From Balamuthia mandrillaris (taxonomy: Eukaryota > Discosea > Longamoebia > Balamuthiidae): 64,000 nt of DNA. A program made the translations under genes and the position numbers. The notes under the pieces were generated by a model, which saw only the letters and a program-made list of their open reading frames with translations, had not been told where the DNA came from and did not search any database. Each line of letters starts with the position of its first letter. Within the stretch, counting starts at the first letter, position 1. This document shows positions 21,412 through 31,223 of this stretch, piece by piece. The stretch lies in NCBI GenBank assembly GCA_031835245.1, contig JAVKOQ010000072.1, positions 144,001 to 208,000 on the forward strand. The letters run 5' to 3'.

Positions 21412-21821
21412 ATGTTTTGGGTGGAAGCGGCGTTGGGGCTTGTGTTTGCGGTGGCGGTATTTGTGGGCGTCGCGGTGGTGGCCTACCGGCATCACAAACA
21501 GAGGGAGCAGCGCCACGACAGGGAGCAGGAGAAGGTTTTGAGGGAGTTTCGAGAGAGAAAGCTGGCCAAAACCCACCAAAGGTTTTTTTACAACGCTCCA
21601 CGCTTTTTTAAAATTTCTTGTTCTTGTTCTTCTGCTTCTTCTGCTTCTTCTGCTTTCATCTTCCTTCCTTCTTTGTTTGCGCCATAACTTTGTCATTCTT
21701 TCTCACTTTTTACCATATAACAAGGACTGCGGCCAAGAAAGAGGCAGAGGCGTTACTGGCGGGCCACTTCCACTTCTTGATTCTTCTTTTGCTTTTCTCC
21801 GCCGCCCCACTTATTTTCTGA
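21412..21821 (+). CDS. Small putative two-helix membrane protein
   Basis: Exons 21412-21581 and 21725-21821 join in frame across a GT-AG intron to 88 residues. Residues 6-26 (AALGLVFAVAVFVGVAVVAY) form a membrane helix, followed by a His/Arg/Glu-rich amphipathic stretch (REQEKVLREFRERKLAK). The second exon ends with LILLLLFSAAPLIF, a possible second helix at the extreme C-terminus. Reading through the intron instead yields a Ser/Phe-rich tail. The family is not recognised. Short length and lack of a domain keep confidence low. Confidence 0.42.
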
Positions 21822-22194
21822 CCAGGTGGTATGAGCGCGAAGACTGTTCGTACTAAAGCTCAGGTGGCCTTATCTGTTGTACGACTCAGAGAGGAAGCTG
21901 TTTTCTAAATTCCTGGAACAGTATGCGCATGAGCACGAAAAGTAGAAATGATATGAGGAATCGTTTTTTCTTGCTTTTCTGATAGGATTCTAATGCTTTA
22001 CCAAAATTTCGCTCTCGATGCACCAACTATTCCTTACAAACCGAACATTTCCAGGTATTTGTTATGATGGAATACCTTTGTTAATTGTGGTTGTCGGACA
22101 ATAGCACGTGTTGTTGGCAAATTGTAACATTGCACATAAAAGAGCGTTGAGAGATTGGTTTAAACACTTAACCCACAGTAAAAGACAGAAAACA
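21822..22194. other. Spacer, nothing recognised
   Basis: AT-rich sequence between two small plus-strand genes; presumably a 3' UTR and a promoter. Confidence 0.5.
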
Positions 22195-22584
22195 ATGAGG
22201 AGCAACCATCATGGTGGCGCGACCCACGTTACCTCCAGCCAAATCTTCCGCTTGGACGTGAATTTTACGGAGAAACTGCCTCACGGGCCCTACGTGGAGC
22301 AAGGGCAAGGCCCCACCAATTTCGCTGTCTACATTCATCCCACGGCCACCGTAGGGGACGTTCACTCCGTATTTTACCGGTTCTTCGATGAGACCATCCA
22401 GAGTCAACAGGAGGGAATGCCCAGAGTGGCAAGGGTGAAGGTAAAGATGAGAATCCTGGAGACAAAGTGCAAGGGCGGAGCGGTGACCGAGGGAGAGAGG
22501 TTGCAGGACCTAATGGAGTCGGGAGAAAACCTCTCGTTGACAGTGCGACAGACAGCGGCAGTGGGGTGTTGCACGCTGTTCTGA
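22195..22584 (+). CDS. Ubiquitin-fold-like protein with C-terminal CaaX box (MUB/UBL3-like, tentative)
   Basis: A single exon of 129 residues. It ends in GCCTLF, whose last four residues (CTLF) fit a CaaX prenylation box with a second Cys before it, as in the CCxxx ends of UBL3 and plant MUB proteins. The body begins IFRLDVNFTEKLPHGPY and continues with short hydrophobic strands and a helix (VGDVHSVFYRFFDETI), then ARVKVKMRIL and a final LSLTVRQTAAV strand, compatible with a beta-grasp order. MUB proteins are prenylated plasma-membrane anchors for E2 enzymes. The CaaX box is seen directly; the fold assignment is inference and could be wrong. An upstream in-frame start exists but has no extra support. 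Confidence 0.55.
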   Translation: MRSNHHGGATHVTSSQIFRLDVNFTEKLPHGPYVEQGQGPTNFAVYIHPTATVGDVHSVFYRFFDETIQSQQEGMPRVARVKVKMRILETKCKGGAVTEGERLQDLMESGENLSLTVRQTAAVGCCTLF

Positions 22585-22757
22585 ACTCTTCCTTTTTTTT
22601 TTTTTTGTTTGTTTCCGTAGAAACCCAGATATCATAATATAAACAACTTCAGTTTTCCTCCTGGTTTTCTTGTTCTGTCTCCTGACCGGTCATAAGTAGA
22701 CCAAAGTGAAAAAAGAAATGAGCTTTTAACACAAAGTAACGATTGCGTTGTTATGCG

Positions 22758-23951
22758 AAAGAGGAAAAGAAGGTGGAAGGCCGAAGAGAATTCCTAAAGA
22801 AAGAGGAAGTAAAAGAGGAAGAGGTGACGAAACTAATGGGATCAGATCGTCTGTGTTGCATGAAGTTCTGCCAAAAGAGTTGGTGGAATTCATATCCATG
22901 CTGAAACAACCTCGCCAGAAAAATAATGCGCAACCACCTGAGGACTCTCCAAGCCGCCAACAGGACTCTCCAAGCTTGGGGGAAACCGTCCCTTCTTGCC
23001 AGAAGGAGAGGACTGGCCCAAGTGCGAGAGCTGCGGTGTTTCCCTGGAATTCGTGTTTCAACTGCACACAAGGGACCTGCCGCCAAGCCTCAAGCGAGGA
23101 GTAGAGGAGGGCCCTTTTCTGAGTCGAGCTTTGGGGACCGTTTGCACTGTGATGACCTGTTGTTGCAGTGCTTCAAGTTTTGCGAGTATTATGGCGAGAA
23201 TGATGATGATGATGATTGCAAAGGGGATTATATAGAGACAAGCGTGGTGCGTTGGGTGTGGGCTCCAGTGAGGCCAGTCTTTCCCAATCTCAAATGGAGA
23301 GCTGCAGAGGCTGTGTTGGCCTTTCGTCGTCAACACCCAGAGAAAGAGAAGGAGAACGTGGAGGAGAGGAAGGTGGAGGAAGAGGAAGAGGAAGAGGAAG
23401 AGGAAGAGGAAGAGGAAGAGGAAGAGGAAGAGGAACAAAAAGAACTGTTCCCAAAATCCGAAGAGACAGGTTCACCGTCGTTGGGCGAAGTGCTGCCATA
23501 AGACCTCATGGAATTCATTTCCGTGGTGAAACAAACGCTTCCAAACACCAATCAGCAACCACCGAAGAACCTCAGGGTGGGGTACAACGAGGAAACGGTG
23601 GTTGGATGGAGCAGGTGTGAGGACACACCTGGTCACGACAAAGTGGTGGAAAACAGGTTGGGCCGAGAGATGACCGCTGAAGAAAAGGCCCTCCCCTCTG
23701 TGAACAGCACCTTCAAGCTTGGCGGCTGGATGGAGATACCATTTTATGAAGACTCCTTGCTCCCTGAGCCTTGTTGTGCGGAGTTTGTATGCTTCGCTGA
23801 TATTAGTGGCCTTGGCCTCCAGGATAACTCCTATCAGTTCCTTGGGCAATGCAACAAGCACAACCAACAAGTGCTGGGCTTCGTAGGGCACTACCTATAT
23901 TATCCTGAATGTTATCATCTTTGTTGTCTTCTGCAAATAAAAAGTTATTGA
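22758..23951 (+). pseudogene. YwqG/DUF1963-like gene, apparently disrupted
   Basis: Family signatures lie in three frames without usable introns between them. First, the block near 22850-22925 reads LPKELVEFISMLKQ. Second, near 22970-23080 another frame reads KLGGNRPFLPEGEDWPKCES followed by CGVSLEFVFQL, the YwqG pattern K-LGG-x-P-x-LP, WPxC, CxxC, FxxQL. Third, near 23145-23350 a further frame reads DLLLQCFKFCEYYG. The last segment (23508-23951) reads TFKLGGWMEIPF and FLGQCNKHNQQVLGF, matching the family's second LGGW block and its QCxxH motif. A (GAGGAA)n expansion at about 23370-23435 sits in the middle. The block around 22863-22936 has a second diverged copy near 23485-23570, where an in-frame TAA interrupts it. 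Either a decayed gene or base-call errors at repeats. Only the 3' frame (147 residues) is open. Confidence 0.5.
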
Positions 23952-24025
23952 ACGCCAATGTTGATGACGATGCTCTTTTATATTATGATGAATACTCATT
24001 AGTAGATGATTAATCACTCGGAAAA

Positions 24026-24028
<3 letters not shown>

Positions 24029-24068
<40 letters not shown>

Positions 24069-24074
24069 GAGAGT
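24029..24074. repeat. (GA)n tract just 3' of the minus-strand gene
   Basis: GA on the plus strand, hence CU in the minus-strand transcript, seven bases beyond its stop codon. Confidence 0.9.
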
Positions 24075-24080
24075 TGAAAA

Positions 24081-26966
24081 CTAGAGAGGAGTGGTCAATC
24101 GTTCCAGCCGGTCCAGAAGCAAGTTCGCTTCCTGCTCGAAGCTCAGATCCGTAACATCCACTTGCTCTTTGCCTTTTTTGTCAGGCTCTTCTTCTCTCAC
24201 TTCACGTTCTGCATCTGCTTCTTCTTCCTCCTCTTCCCCTGAAGAAAGATGGCTTTCGTTGAGAGGAATCGTGTAATCCAAATCAATGATGCTATCAAAG
24301 AGAGATCCTCCTCCGTTGTGATGTTGCTGCTTGTATTGTAATGGCGTCGTTGATGATGACGATTCTGTTTTATTTTGATACAAGAGCGGTATGTAAGAAT
24401 AATGATGGTCAGAATAAATGAGGCGAAGGAGAAATGAAGAACATGACGAAGGCTATGAAGAACAAGAACAAGAATACTAACGAGAACAAGGAGGAGAAGG
24501 AGCATTACCAAAGCCATTTTCATGATCTGAAAAGAGCGCTCTGGAACGAGAGTTATTTTGAGAACCACTTTTTGTTGCATGAGGTACAGCGGAAGCGGGT
24601 GTGGTAGATACAGTACGCAAGTAATATACTTCTCCATTTTCGCTTCCTCTTCTTCCATGTGTTTTTGTTGATGTACTTCTTCCATTCTCATGTTGCTGTG
24701 GGAAAGGCGTATTCCTTGCAGAGGTTGAAACAGAAGAAGTAGTGGAGAGCCTGTCTTTGAAGGCAGGAGAATGTTGTACGGAGCGACGAAACTTTGAAAA
24801 CTCGGAAGACGGAGTTTTTGTATCTTTAATGACTGAAGAGGAATGGGATGTTGACGGAGTGCTCGGTGACGAAAACGGAGCAGAAGACGAGGCGCCATTG
24901 TCAAAGTGGGACGATGAAGGTCTTGCAATAGGGGAAGGTGCGACGGATTGGTGCTGAGAACCTAAACAAGAAAAGTTAAATATGTTCTTCCCTCAGGAGA
25001 GAGAGAGAGAGAGAGAGAGGGGGGGAGGGAGGGAGAGGGAGAGAGAGGGACTCAAAGCAAGATATTATGAGAGAGACCTGGAAAAAGAGAAGGACTTAAA
25101 GGTGTATCCAGATGCGTTCGAGAAGAAGAGCCAATTGCAGAAGAAGAAGTAGTGGTGGGAGGATTTCGTTTTGTTCCTATGTTTCTTTTAGGTTGTGGTT
25201 TAGGCGTTTTGAAAAGCGTCGTTGGCGATTCAGCAGATCCAACTGCATTGTTACTTGTTGCCTTTGGTTGCGTGATTGAGTCGTTCATGGTGCTAGTTCC
25301 TCTTCCGTGATGACCGTTCATTGAAAGTTGCTCTTCTAAAAGCTAAGACACAAGCATATATTAAGTTATATAAAGATAAAGGAATGAGGAGAGAGAAAGT
25401 GAGAGAGAGAGAGAGAGAGAGAGAGGAGAAGGAAATGCAAATGCATTACCTTTAGTCTTTTCTCCCGATCTTCCAAGAGGCGGTGTTCTCGTTGATATCT
25501 GGCTAATTTGTCTTGCAGCTGTTGTTGTTGAATTATTATATTGTCTTCTTTCGCTCTTAACTCTTCCTGTTATATTTGTCAGAGAAGAGGAAGAGACAAG
25601 ATAAAGATAAAAAGCAAAAGAAAGGTACGAAACTCTTTCGGAGTCAACGCGCAAACGAGCAGCATCTAAATGTCTTTGCTGCTGACGAAGGCTGTCCTCC
25701 CAACTTTGAAACTGTTCCTCTTTCTCTGCTACTTCTTCGAGCAATGTAGCTTTCGCCATGTCCAACGTATCTCGTTCAGCCTTTAAACGATTGGCGAAGG
25801 TTTCCAAATCCGATTTGAGTTGTTGGAACTCCTTCTCTTTGCTCTGAACCAAGTCGTTAAACTTTTGCATGTCTTGTAGCTTCTTCTCTTCCCACCGTTT
25901 TTCTGCGTAATAAAACCAATTTAGTAACATAACGTTGAGATTACCTTCTTCGCTATTCTTTGTGCCTGCCTCTACTGTTCTCTGCTTCTTATTATTGGTT
26001 CTCTCATTTTCTCTGCTGCGCTTTTCTGCTTCTCTGTTCTCTCTTCGCCTCCCTACTCTTCAAACCTTGGTCTAAGAGCTCTTGTTCTTTCTTGCGAAGT
26101 ACCTCGAGAACTTTGCGTTGCTCTTTGCGGTATTGCTGCACCATTTTTTCCTGCAAGTGTACCCTCTTCTGAAACTGCTGTATGTGGCTCCACAACTTCT
26201 TCTTCTCCTCCACCAACTGGTTTTGTTGGCGTTGGTCCTCTTCTTTCTGTTGTTCCTGCTGTGGTATTCCTCCTCCAAAATGGTATTGTTGATGTGGGTG
26301 TGGTTGTTGCTGAAAAGGCGGGGAGAAAGAAGACGATGAAGGAGAAGGAGAAGAACGGTAAAGAGGGGCCGTTGGTTGATGATGAGAGGCATTGGTGTTG
26401 CTATGAGCGAGAAAAGAGGAAGAGGGAGTGGAAGCAACGGAGGAGCCCTTCTCCGACCACATAGCGGTCGTTGTGGAGGGAATGTATTGGTTATTTAGCC
26501 ACGCAGCAGAGGTGGATGAAGAAGCAGAAGAAGGAGAAGGAGAAGAAGAAGAAGGAGAAGGAGAAGGAGAGGCACGGCGTTGATGCGATGACAAAGAAGC
26601 AGAGGAGGAGGAGGAGGATGGAAGAGGTGTTTGTTGCGGCATTTCGCTTCGGCTTACATAAGTCGTGGACGGCGTTGTTGTTGAAGAAGAGTAGTATGAA
26701 TAGGGAGAAGGAGAAGCAAAAGAAGAGGAGTAGTTTCCATCTTGCCTATCTGAAGGAACAAAAGCAGGGCGAGAGGAGGAAGCAAAAGAAGTAGCGGACG
26801 GAGTGGCGGCAGTAGCGGCGTGGCTCAGTTGCTGCGAAACAGAGTTTTCGAGAGTTTCCAAGGTCTGGAGCAGAGAGCGTAAACTGTTGGGGCTGTCGTC
26901 ATCCACATCCCTTCCCCGTTCGGATTTCCTGTCAGCTGGCCCTGGAGGAACGCCGCGACCGGACAT
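24081..26966 (-). CDS. Ser-rich protein with central coiled coil, unknown family
   Basis: Multi-exon minus-strand gene. The first ATG in the frame is at 26964-26966 (MSGRGVPPGPAD). Exon 1 (to about 26005) is Ser/Pro/Gln-rich with poly-Ser runs, then turns into a coiled coil (HIQQFQKRVHLQEKMVQQYR). Later exons near 25905-25635 (EERWEEKKLQDMQKFND, LKAERDTLDMAKATLLEEVA) and near 25565-25450 (QQQLQDKLARYQREHRLLED) continue it. Exons near 25340-25080, 24960-24480 and 24415-24081 are Ser/Thr-rich and end in an acidic patch and LLLDRLERLTTPL. Introns carry (GA)n on the plus strand at 24997-25050 and 25400-25425. No enzymatic domain is visible; a centrosomal or cytoskeletal scaffold is only a guess. 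Exon edges are approximate, total roughly 850-900 residues. Confidence 0.65.
24997..25050. repeat. (GA)n/(GGGA)n tract in an intron of the 24081-26966 gene
   Basis: GA dinucleotides then G-rich units on the plus strand; pyrimidine in the transcript. Confidence 0.9.
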
Positions 26967-27568
26967 TGAGAGCTCTTCCCCTTCTCTTCGTCTTCCACTT
27001 TCTTCTTCGGGTATGCCCGGAATGCAAGATATGCAAAATATCTTTCGTGTCGACAATTTTTGGTTAAAAATTCTTAAAATTTTTTAAATAACTTGCATAT
27101 TTGTAAATAATGTCGACAATTTTTGTATATAAATGGGCAAAACATTTGCGCCCCTTTGCGTCACAAAGACAAGGGAGAGGAGAGAGAAATAGAGCGGTTC
27201 GGAGGAGGACAGGAGAGACGTGGGAGAGTCTGATTAGGAAAACTGAGTTCGGAAGAAGTTGGCCTTTTTTTTTTTGGTTTTGTTAGAAAGTGGACAGCAA
27301 ACAGAGTGGCATCCGGCAGGCATCACCACCTACCCAGAAAAGAACAGCAAGTCCAACCGTTGTGAAGAAGAGTGGACGGACAAAGAAGCACAACAAGAGA
27401 CATTTTTAAACTTTGGTTTCTGTAAAATAGCACCTTCTCGCTTGAGTTACAAGGCACGTCGCACGTCGTCAAGGAGTTTGGTCATTTCTCTCTGTTTGTT
27501 TGGACTCCTGGCTTATTCAAGGAATCTCTAACAGAAGTTCAACCTGGAACATACCGTTCCAATTGAGC
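26967..27568. promoter_or_regulatory. Divergent promoter with two TGTCGACAATTTTTG repeats and a TATA-like box
   Basis: The 15-mer TGTCGACAATTTTTG occurs at 27048-27062 and again at 27111-27125 in the same orientation. The second copy runs directly into TATATAAAT at 27126-27134. The spacer serves the minus-strand gene (ATG at 26966) and the plus-strand gene (ATG at 27569), whose long leader may include 27150-27568. No coding is supported. Confidence 0.6.
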
Positions 27569-29330
27569 ATGATGGAAAAGCCAGGATCCAGTGGGAGGAG
27601 AACCCCGCGTGGGAAAGAATTCTCGGAGGCACACAGTCACCGGAAGGGGGAGGAGGACGCTGACCAACGGTTACGGGAAAGAGAGGCCCGCATACGAGCA
27701 AAGTTGGGAAGACTCTGGGAGACGTTTTCTGTTATTCGTGAAATAGGTTCATGCCTTTGCGTTTCCTTTTTTCTTTCGTCTGTCTTTCTTTCCCTCTCCT
27801 CTCCTGTTGTCTTGCTTTTCTTCTTTCGTTTTTGCTCTCAGGTTAAAGAAATACTCATGAAAGTTGCTTCTAGCGGAGAACGAGCTTACGAGGTGTACTT
27901 TAAAAGAGGAAGGCGAGTTGACGGAACAAACGGAGAGAAGCAACGACGAAGAAGAGGAGGAGCAGGAGGAGAACTTTGACAAAGCCAAGGAGGCGCGGAA
28001 CCTAAAAGCGCTGCTCCAAAGCGAAAAGAAGGCCTTGGAAGGCATTCTTGAACGCATTTCGGAGAGCAGCGCCGACCTCGGCAGGGTGGGGCGAGAGCAA
28101 CAGCTCTCGCGACAGCCACCACCACTTGTACTATCCACAGAAGAGCGTCACTACCTTCAACCACAACAACATCCACAAGAACGGAAAGAGCGTAAACAAG
28201 GCAGCAGAAGTGCCAAAAACAGCGGAACAACCGGTCGAGTGCGAAGCAAAAGAAAGATAAAAGGGGGCGAAAGCAAGAAGGAGAAAGAGAGCGAGGAAGG
28301 AGCGGAGGAACTGGAGGATCTAGAGGACGACGAGGAACAGGAAGAAGAAGCGGAGGGGGAGAGCGAGCACAGTGATGGAGGAGCTAAAAGAACTCCTATT
28401 CATCGAAGCCACTCCCCTCGAAGAGGGAGAGGAGAAGGAGGAGGCAGCAGCAAGAGCGATGATGACATGCCAACAACGGACGTGAGCGCCACCAAGAGCG
28501 CTCCCATGAGAAGACGCTCCAGAACATCAAACTCTATCAAACAGGTAGCCCTCACACCCAACAACAACACCAACAACAACAACAACAACAATAGCAACAG
28601 CAACAACAGCAGCAACAATGGGCGTAAGCTCAGGGCCTCAAAGTCACAGAGAGATGCCCGCGAGATCAGAAAAGGGGCCATCAGCCTGAAGGCAGCTGGC
28701 AAAGACAGCGGCTCCTCTTCGGACCACAACAACAACGAAAGCCAGCAGGCACAACGTTGTTTGGAGGAGGATATCAAGGAGCAGGAAGAGGAGGTGACCG
28801 ACAGCCAGAAGAGGTTCAGCACTACGGCTGTCGTTGACGCAGTAGCAACAGCAAAGAAGCAGAGAGGTGTTGGCAGCAAAGAGGCAAGGAAGAGCAGCGA
28901 CTCCTATTTCGTCTCACAGGCTATTGAAGGAGGCAAAGGAGGAGAGAACGGCGCAGGAGGAGGGGATGAGTCCTCCTCCACATCAACGTCAACCACGTCG
29001 AGCGCCTCCTCCTCTTCCTCGTCGGTGAGCGTGGTAAGCCCTCAGTCCAAGTGGAACTTTAAGGGCAGGGCGAGGACCGTCTTTTCGGATCCGGCGTTGT
29101 CCCAATTGGCTGATAGCGGTAGTACTAGCAAGGATACCGCCGGGGGCGGGGAGGATGACTATCCAGGAGGAGGCGGAAGAGGGGAGGCCTCCTCCTCCTC
29201 CTCCTCAGATGACAGCTCCTCCGATGACGAGAAGAACTCGGCCAGGCTGTCCTGGAAGTGGAAGGCCTTGAAGAAGGAAAATGGAGGTAAGGGCTCCAAG
29301 AAAGGAGGCAAGGGCTTTTTTCCTTTCTGA
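27569..29330 (+). CDS. Low-complexity charged protein, unknown family
   Basis: Exon 27569-27746 joins in frame to 27874-29330 by a GT-AG intron whose acceptor lies just before AENELTRC; two nearer acceptors would hit stops. The product has 544 residues. The N-terminal 100 residues are charged and helical (DQRLREREARIRAKLGRLWE, ARNLKALLQSEKKALEGILE). Then come Glu-runs, an Arg/Ser patch (HRSHSPRRGRG), poly-Asn, and poly-Ser/Asp tracts. No known domain is recognised. A strong GTAAGG donor at 29287, inside the last codons, could instead splice to a Lys-rich end near 29586, so the C-terminus is uncertain. Chromatin or RNA-related roles would be pure guesswork. Confidence 0.6.
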
Positions 29331-29648
29331 CCCACTGGCCACTCCAACTTGTGTGTTTCTTATGTTTGTCATGTTTACAAGGACGATTCTCCGTTTGTTT
29401 GTTGTTTTTTCTCTCTCTCTCTCTCTCTCTTCGCTTCTCCTCCTTTTCATTTTCTCGTTATCGTGGGAATGGATTCGAATTTTGAATTCGGATAGGCTGA
29501 GAAATTTCTTTTCCAACAGAATTCAAACATTTGATCTTAAATTCCTCGAATTATATTTTCTGTCGACAACTTTTTTTTTATTTTAGAAAAAAGAAAGAAA
29601 AAAAGTGTAGCGAAGAAATAGTAATAATCTTGTGTGGAGAAAGAGAGG
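29331..29648. promoter_or_regulatory. Spacer and TOM40 promoter with TGTCGACA
   Basis: TGTCGACA is at 29561-29568, 81 bp before the TOM40 start codon and followed by a T-run. A (CT)n tract lies at about 29409-29431. No gene is seen. Confidence 0.5.
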
Positions 29649-31096
29649 ATGGCCGCAGCACAACAGGAGGTAGACGCTCTGTTCTCACAGTTTCACTTGT
29701 CGGACGCGGCGCCCGCTGCTGCGAAACCGCAAAAAGAAGCGCCACAGCAGAGCACGCAGTCGGGAGGCTGGTGGGATTGGCTTCCCGCGCTGCCCAATCT
29801 TCCTCGCCCTAAAAAATTCGAAACCTATGACTCCGAAAGCAGAAGTGAGTGTTTCCGCGCGTTCATCTTTTATTTTCAAGAGAGATTATTTATTTTTTTC
29901 TAATGGCAACACTGCTTGCTTTTTTTAAATCCTCGATCATAGTGGTGCTGGACACAAGGGATAATTTTGATGGCGTGCGGATGGACTTTACGCTGCAGCG
30001 TGCTAGTTTCCAGCTGGGCAACATGTTCCAGTTCGCGAGCATGAAAGATCCCCCTTCGTACTCTCTTGTAGCTTCCAATGTGTCAGGCGTAAGTGTTAAC
30101 CTTTTTCATTGCTTCACTTTTCTTCCACTGTGCTTTTTTTATTCAATTTTTTTTTTTTCCAAAGCCCATCTTCCTGCAAGGCAAGTGGTCTCCCAGTGAG
30201 CAAGCAGTTGACGCAAGGCTTTTGGCGTCCAAAAAGTTAAACGAGAATAAAAGAAAGACGTTGGAGCTTGGTCTCAAAGTGTTCGCCAAGGTTATAACAT
30301 TTTTCTCTCTTTTCTCTTCTTTTTTCTTTGTGTTCTTGTTGTCCTTATTTCTTCTTGTTCTTCGAGTGTTGTTGTCTTATGTCGTCTTATGTTGTCTTAT
30401 GTTGTCTTATGTTGTTGTTGCGCTGGCATTCATTTGCTGATTGTATCACTGTAGGCTAGCAAGAAACCCGGTCAGTCTTTCGCTTCCGTAGAAGCCGAGC
30501 TAAAAGCCCCTTTATCTACCCTTGACGTAAAATGGCATCCTGGCGGCGGTTGGGAATCTAGCTATATGCAAACCATTACGCGACAGTTGTCTGCAGGTAC
30601 ATTTTTTTTTCTTATTGTCTATTTCACCTCTTTACATTTCACTTTCTTCGTACTCCTGTTAACAAATTTACAAAAAAAAAAAGGTGTTGGTGGCTTTACC
30701 AATGGAAAACAATCCCAACTGACGGGAGTGGCGCGCTACCGCTTGGCCGACCAATCCATCTGGACGGGTTCCATCGCCACCGACTCGATGCTCTCCACCA
30801 ACTACACCGTTTGCAGCAGCAGGAACAAGCAAAAGAAGCAGTTTTCAGTGGAAATGCGAGTGTTCAAGCCCGAAGGTGCAGAGTCATGGCAGGCCACCAC
30901 CTCTGCCGGTTACAGCTATCAGTTCTGGCGAGCGCAGCTGAAGGGCCGATTGGACACCAACTGGCGAGCATCGATGCTGTTGGAGGAGCAGATAGAGTTG
31001 AGCCCTGGTGCTATCATCGGCGCTAGTTTCTGCGCTGATATGGATTACCTGAAGGATCTCTATAAGGTTGGCGTTGGTCTTGCTGTTGCTCTTTAA
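29649..31096 (+). CDS. TOM40: Mitochondrial import channel Tom40
   Basis: Five exons join in frame (29649-29844, 29943-30088, 30165-30290, 30455-30596, 30684-31096) to 340 residues, the usual Tom40 size. After a Pro/Gln-rich N-terminal arm, the rest alternates in strand-length segments as expected of the 19-strand Porin_3 barrel. Typical positions are FQLGNMFQFAS, FLQGKWSP, SSYMQTITRQLSAG, LTGVARYRLADQSIW, the DTNWRASMLLEEQIEL segment near the end, and a final strand YKVGVGLAVAL ending in a hydrophobic residue, which is the beta-signal for outer-membrane insertion. Tom40 is the pore of the TOM complex for nuclear-encoded mitochondrial precursors. VDAC is the main alternative, but the DxNW block and the N-terminal arm favour Tom40. 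Intron 3 holds four copies of a 10-bp (T/C)TGTCTTATG-like unit around 30369-30410. Confidence 0.85.
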
Positions 31097-31223
31097 AAAC
31101 TTTTTATTTTTATTTCGATACAGAGAAGGTGAAAAAGATTTACAAGACAGTTTTTTTTTCATTGTTCTCCTCAACGGTCCTTCCATCGAAGAGAGAATGC
31201 TGTCTTTCAGTCTTTCGCCAGCA

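Noticed and set aside
21155-21541. Plus-strand open frame of 128 codons (His/Ser/Pro-rich)
   Set aside because: It overlaps the better-supported small membrane protein in another frame, lacks any domain, and its second half is an out-of-frame reading of that gene.
29287-29330. GTAAGG donor inside the last codons of the 27569-29330 gene
   Set aside because: It could splice to a Lys-rich end near 29586, but this would place the TGTCGACA promoter motif inside an intron and no domain supports it. Kept as an uncertainty, not a model.
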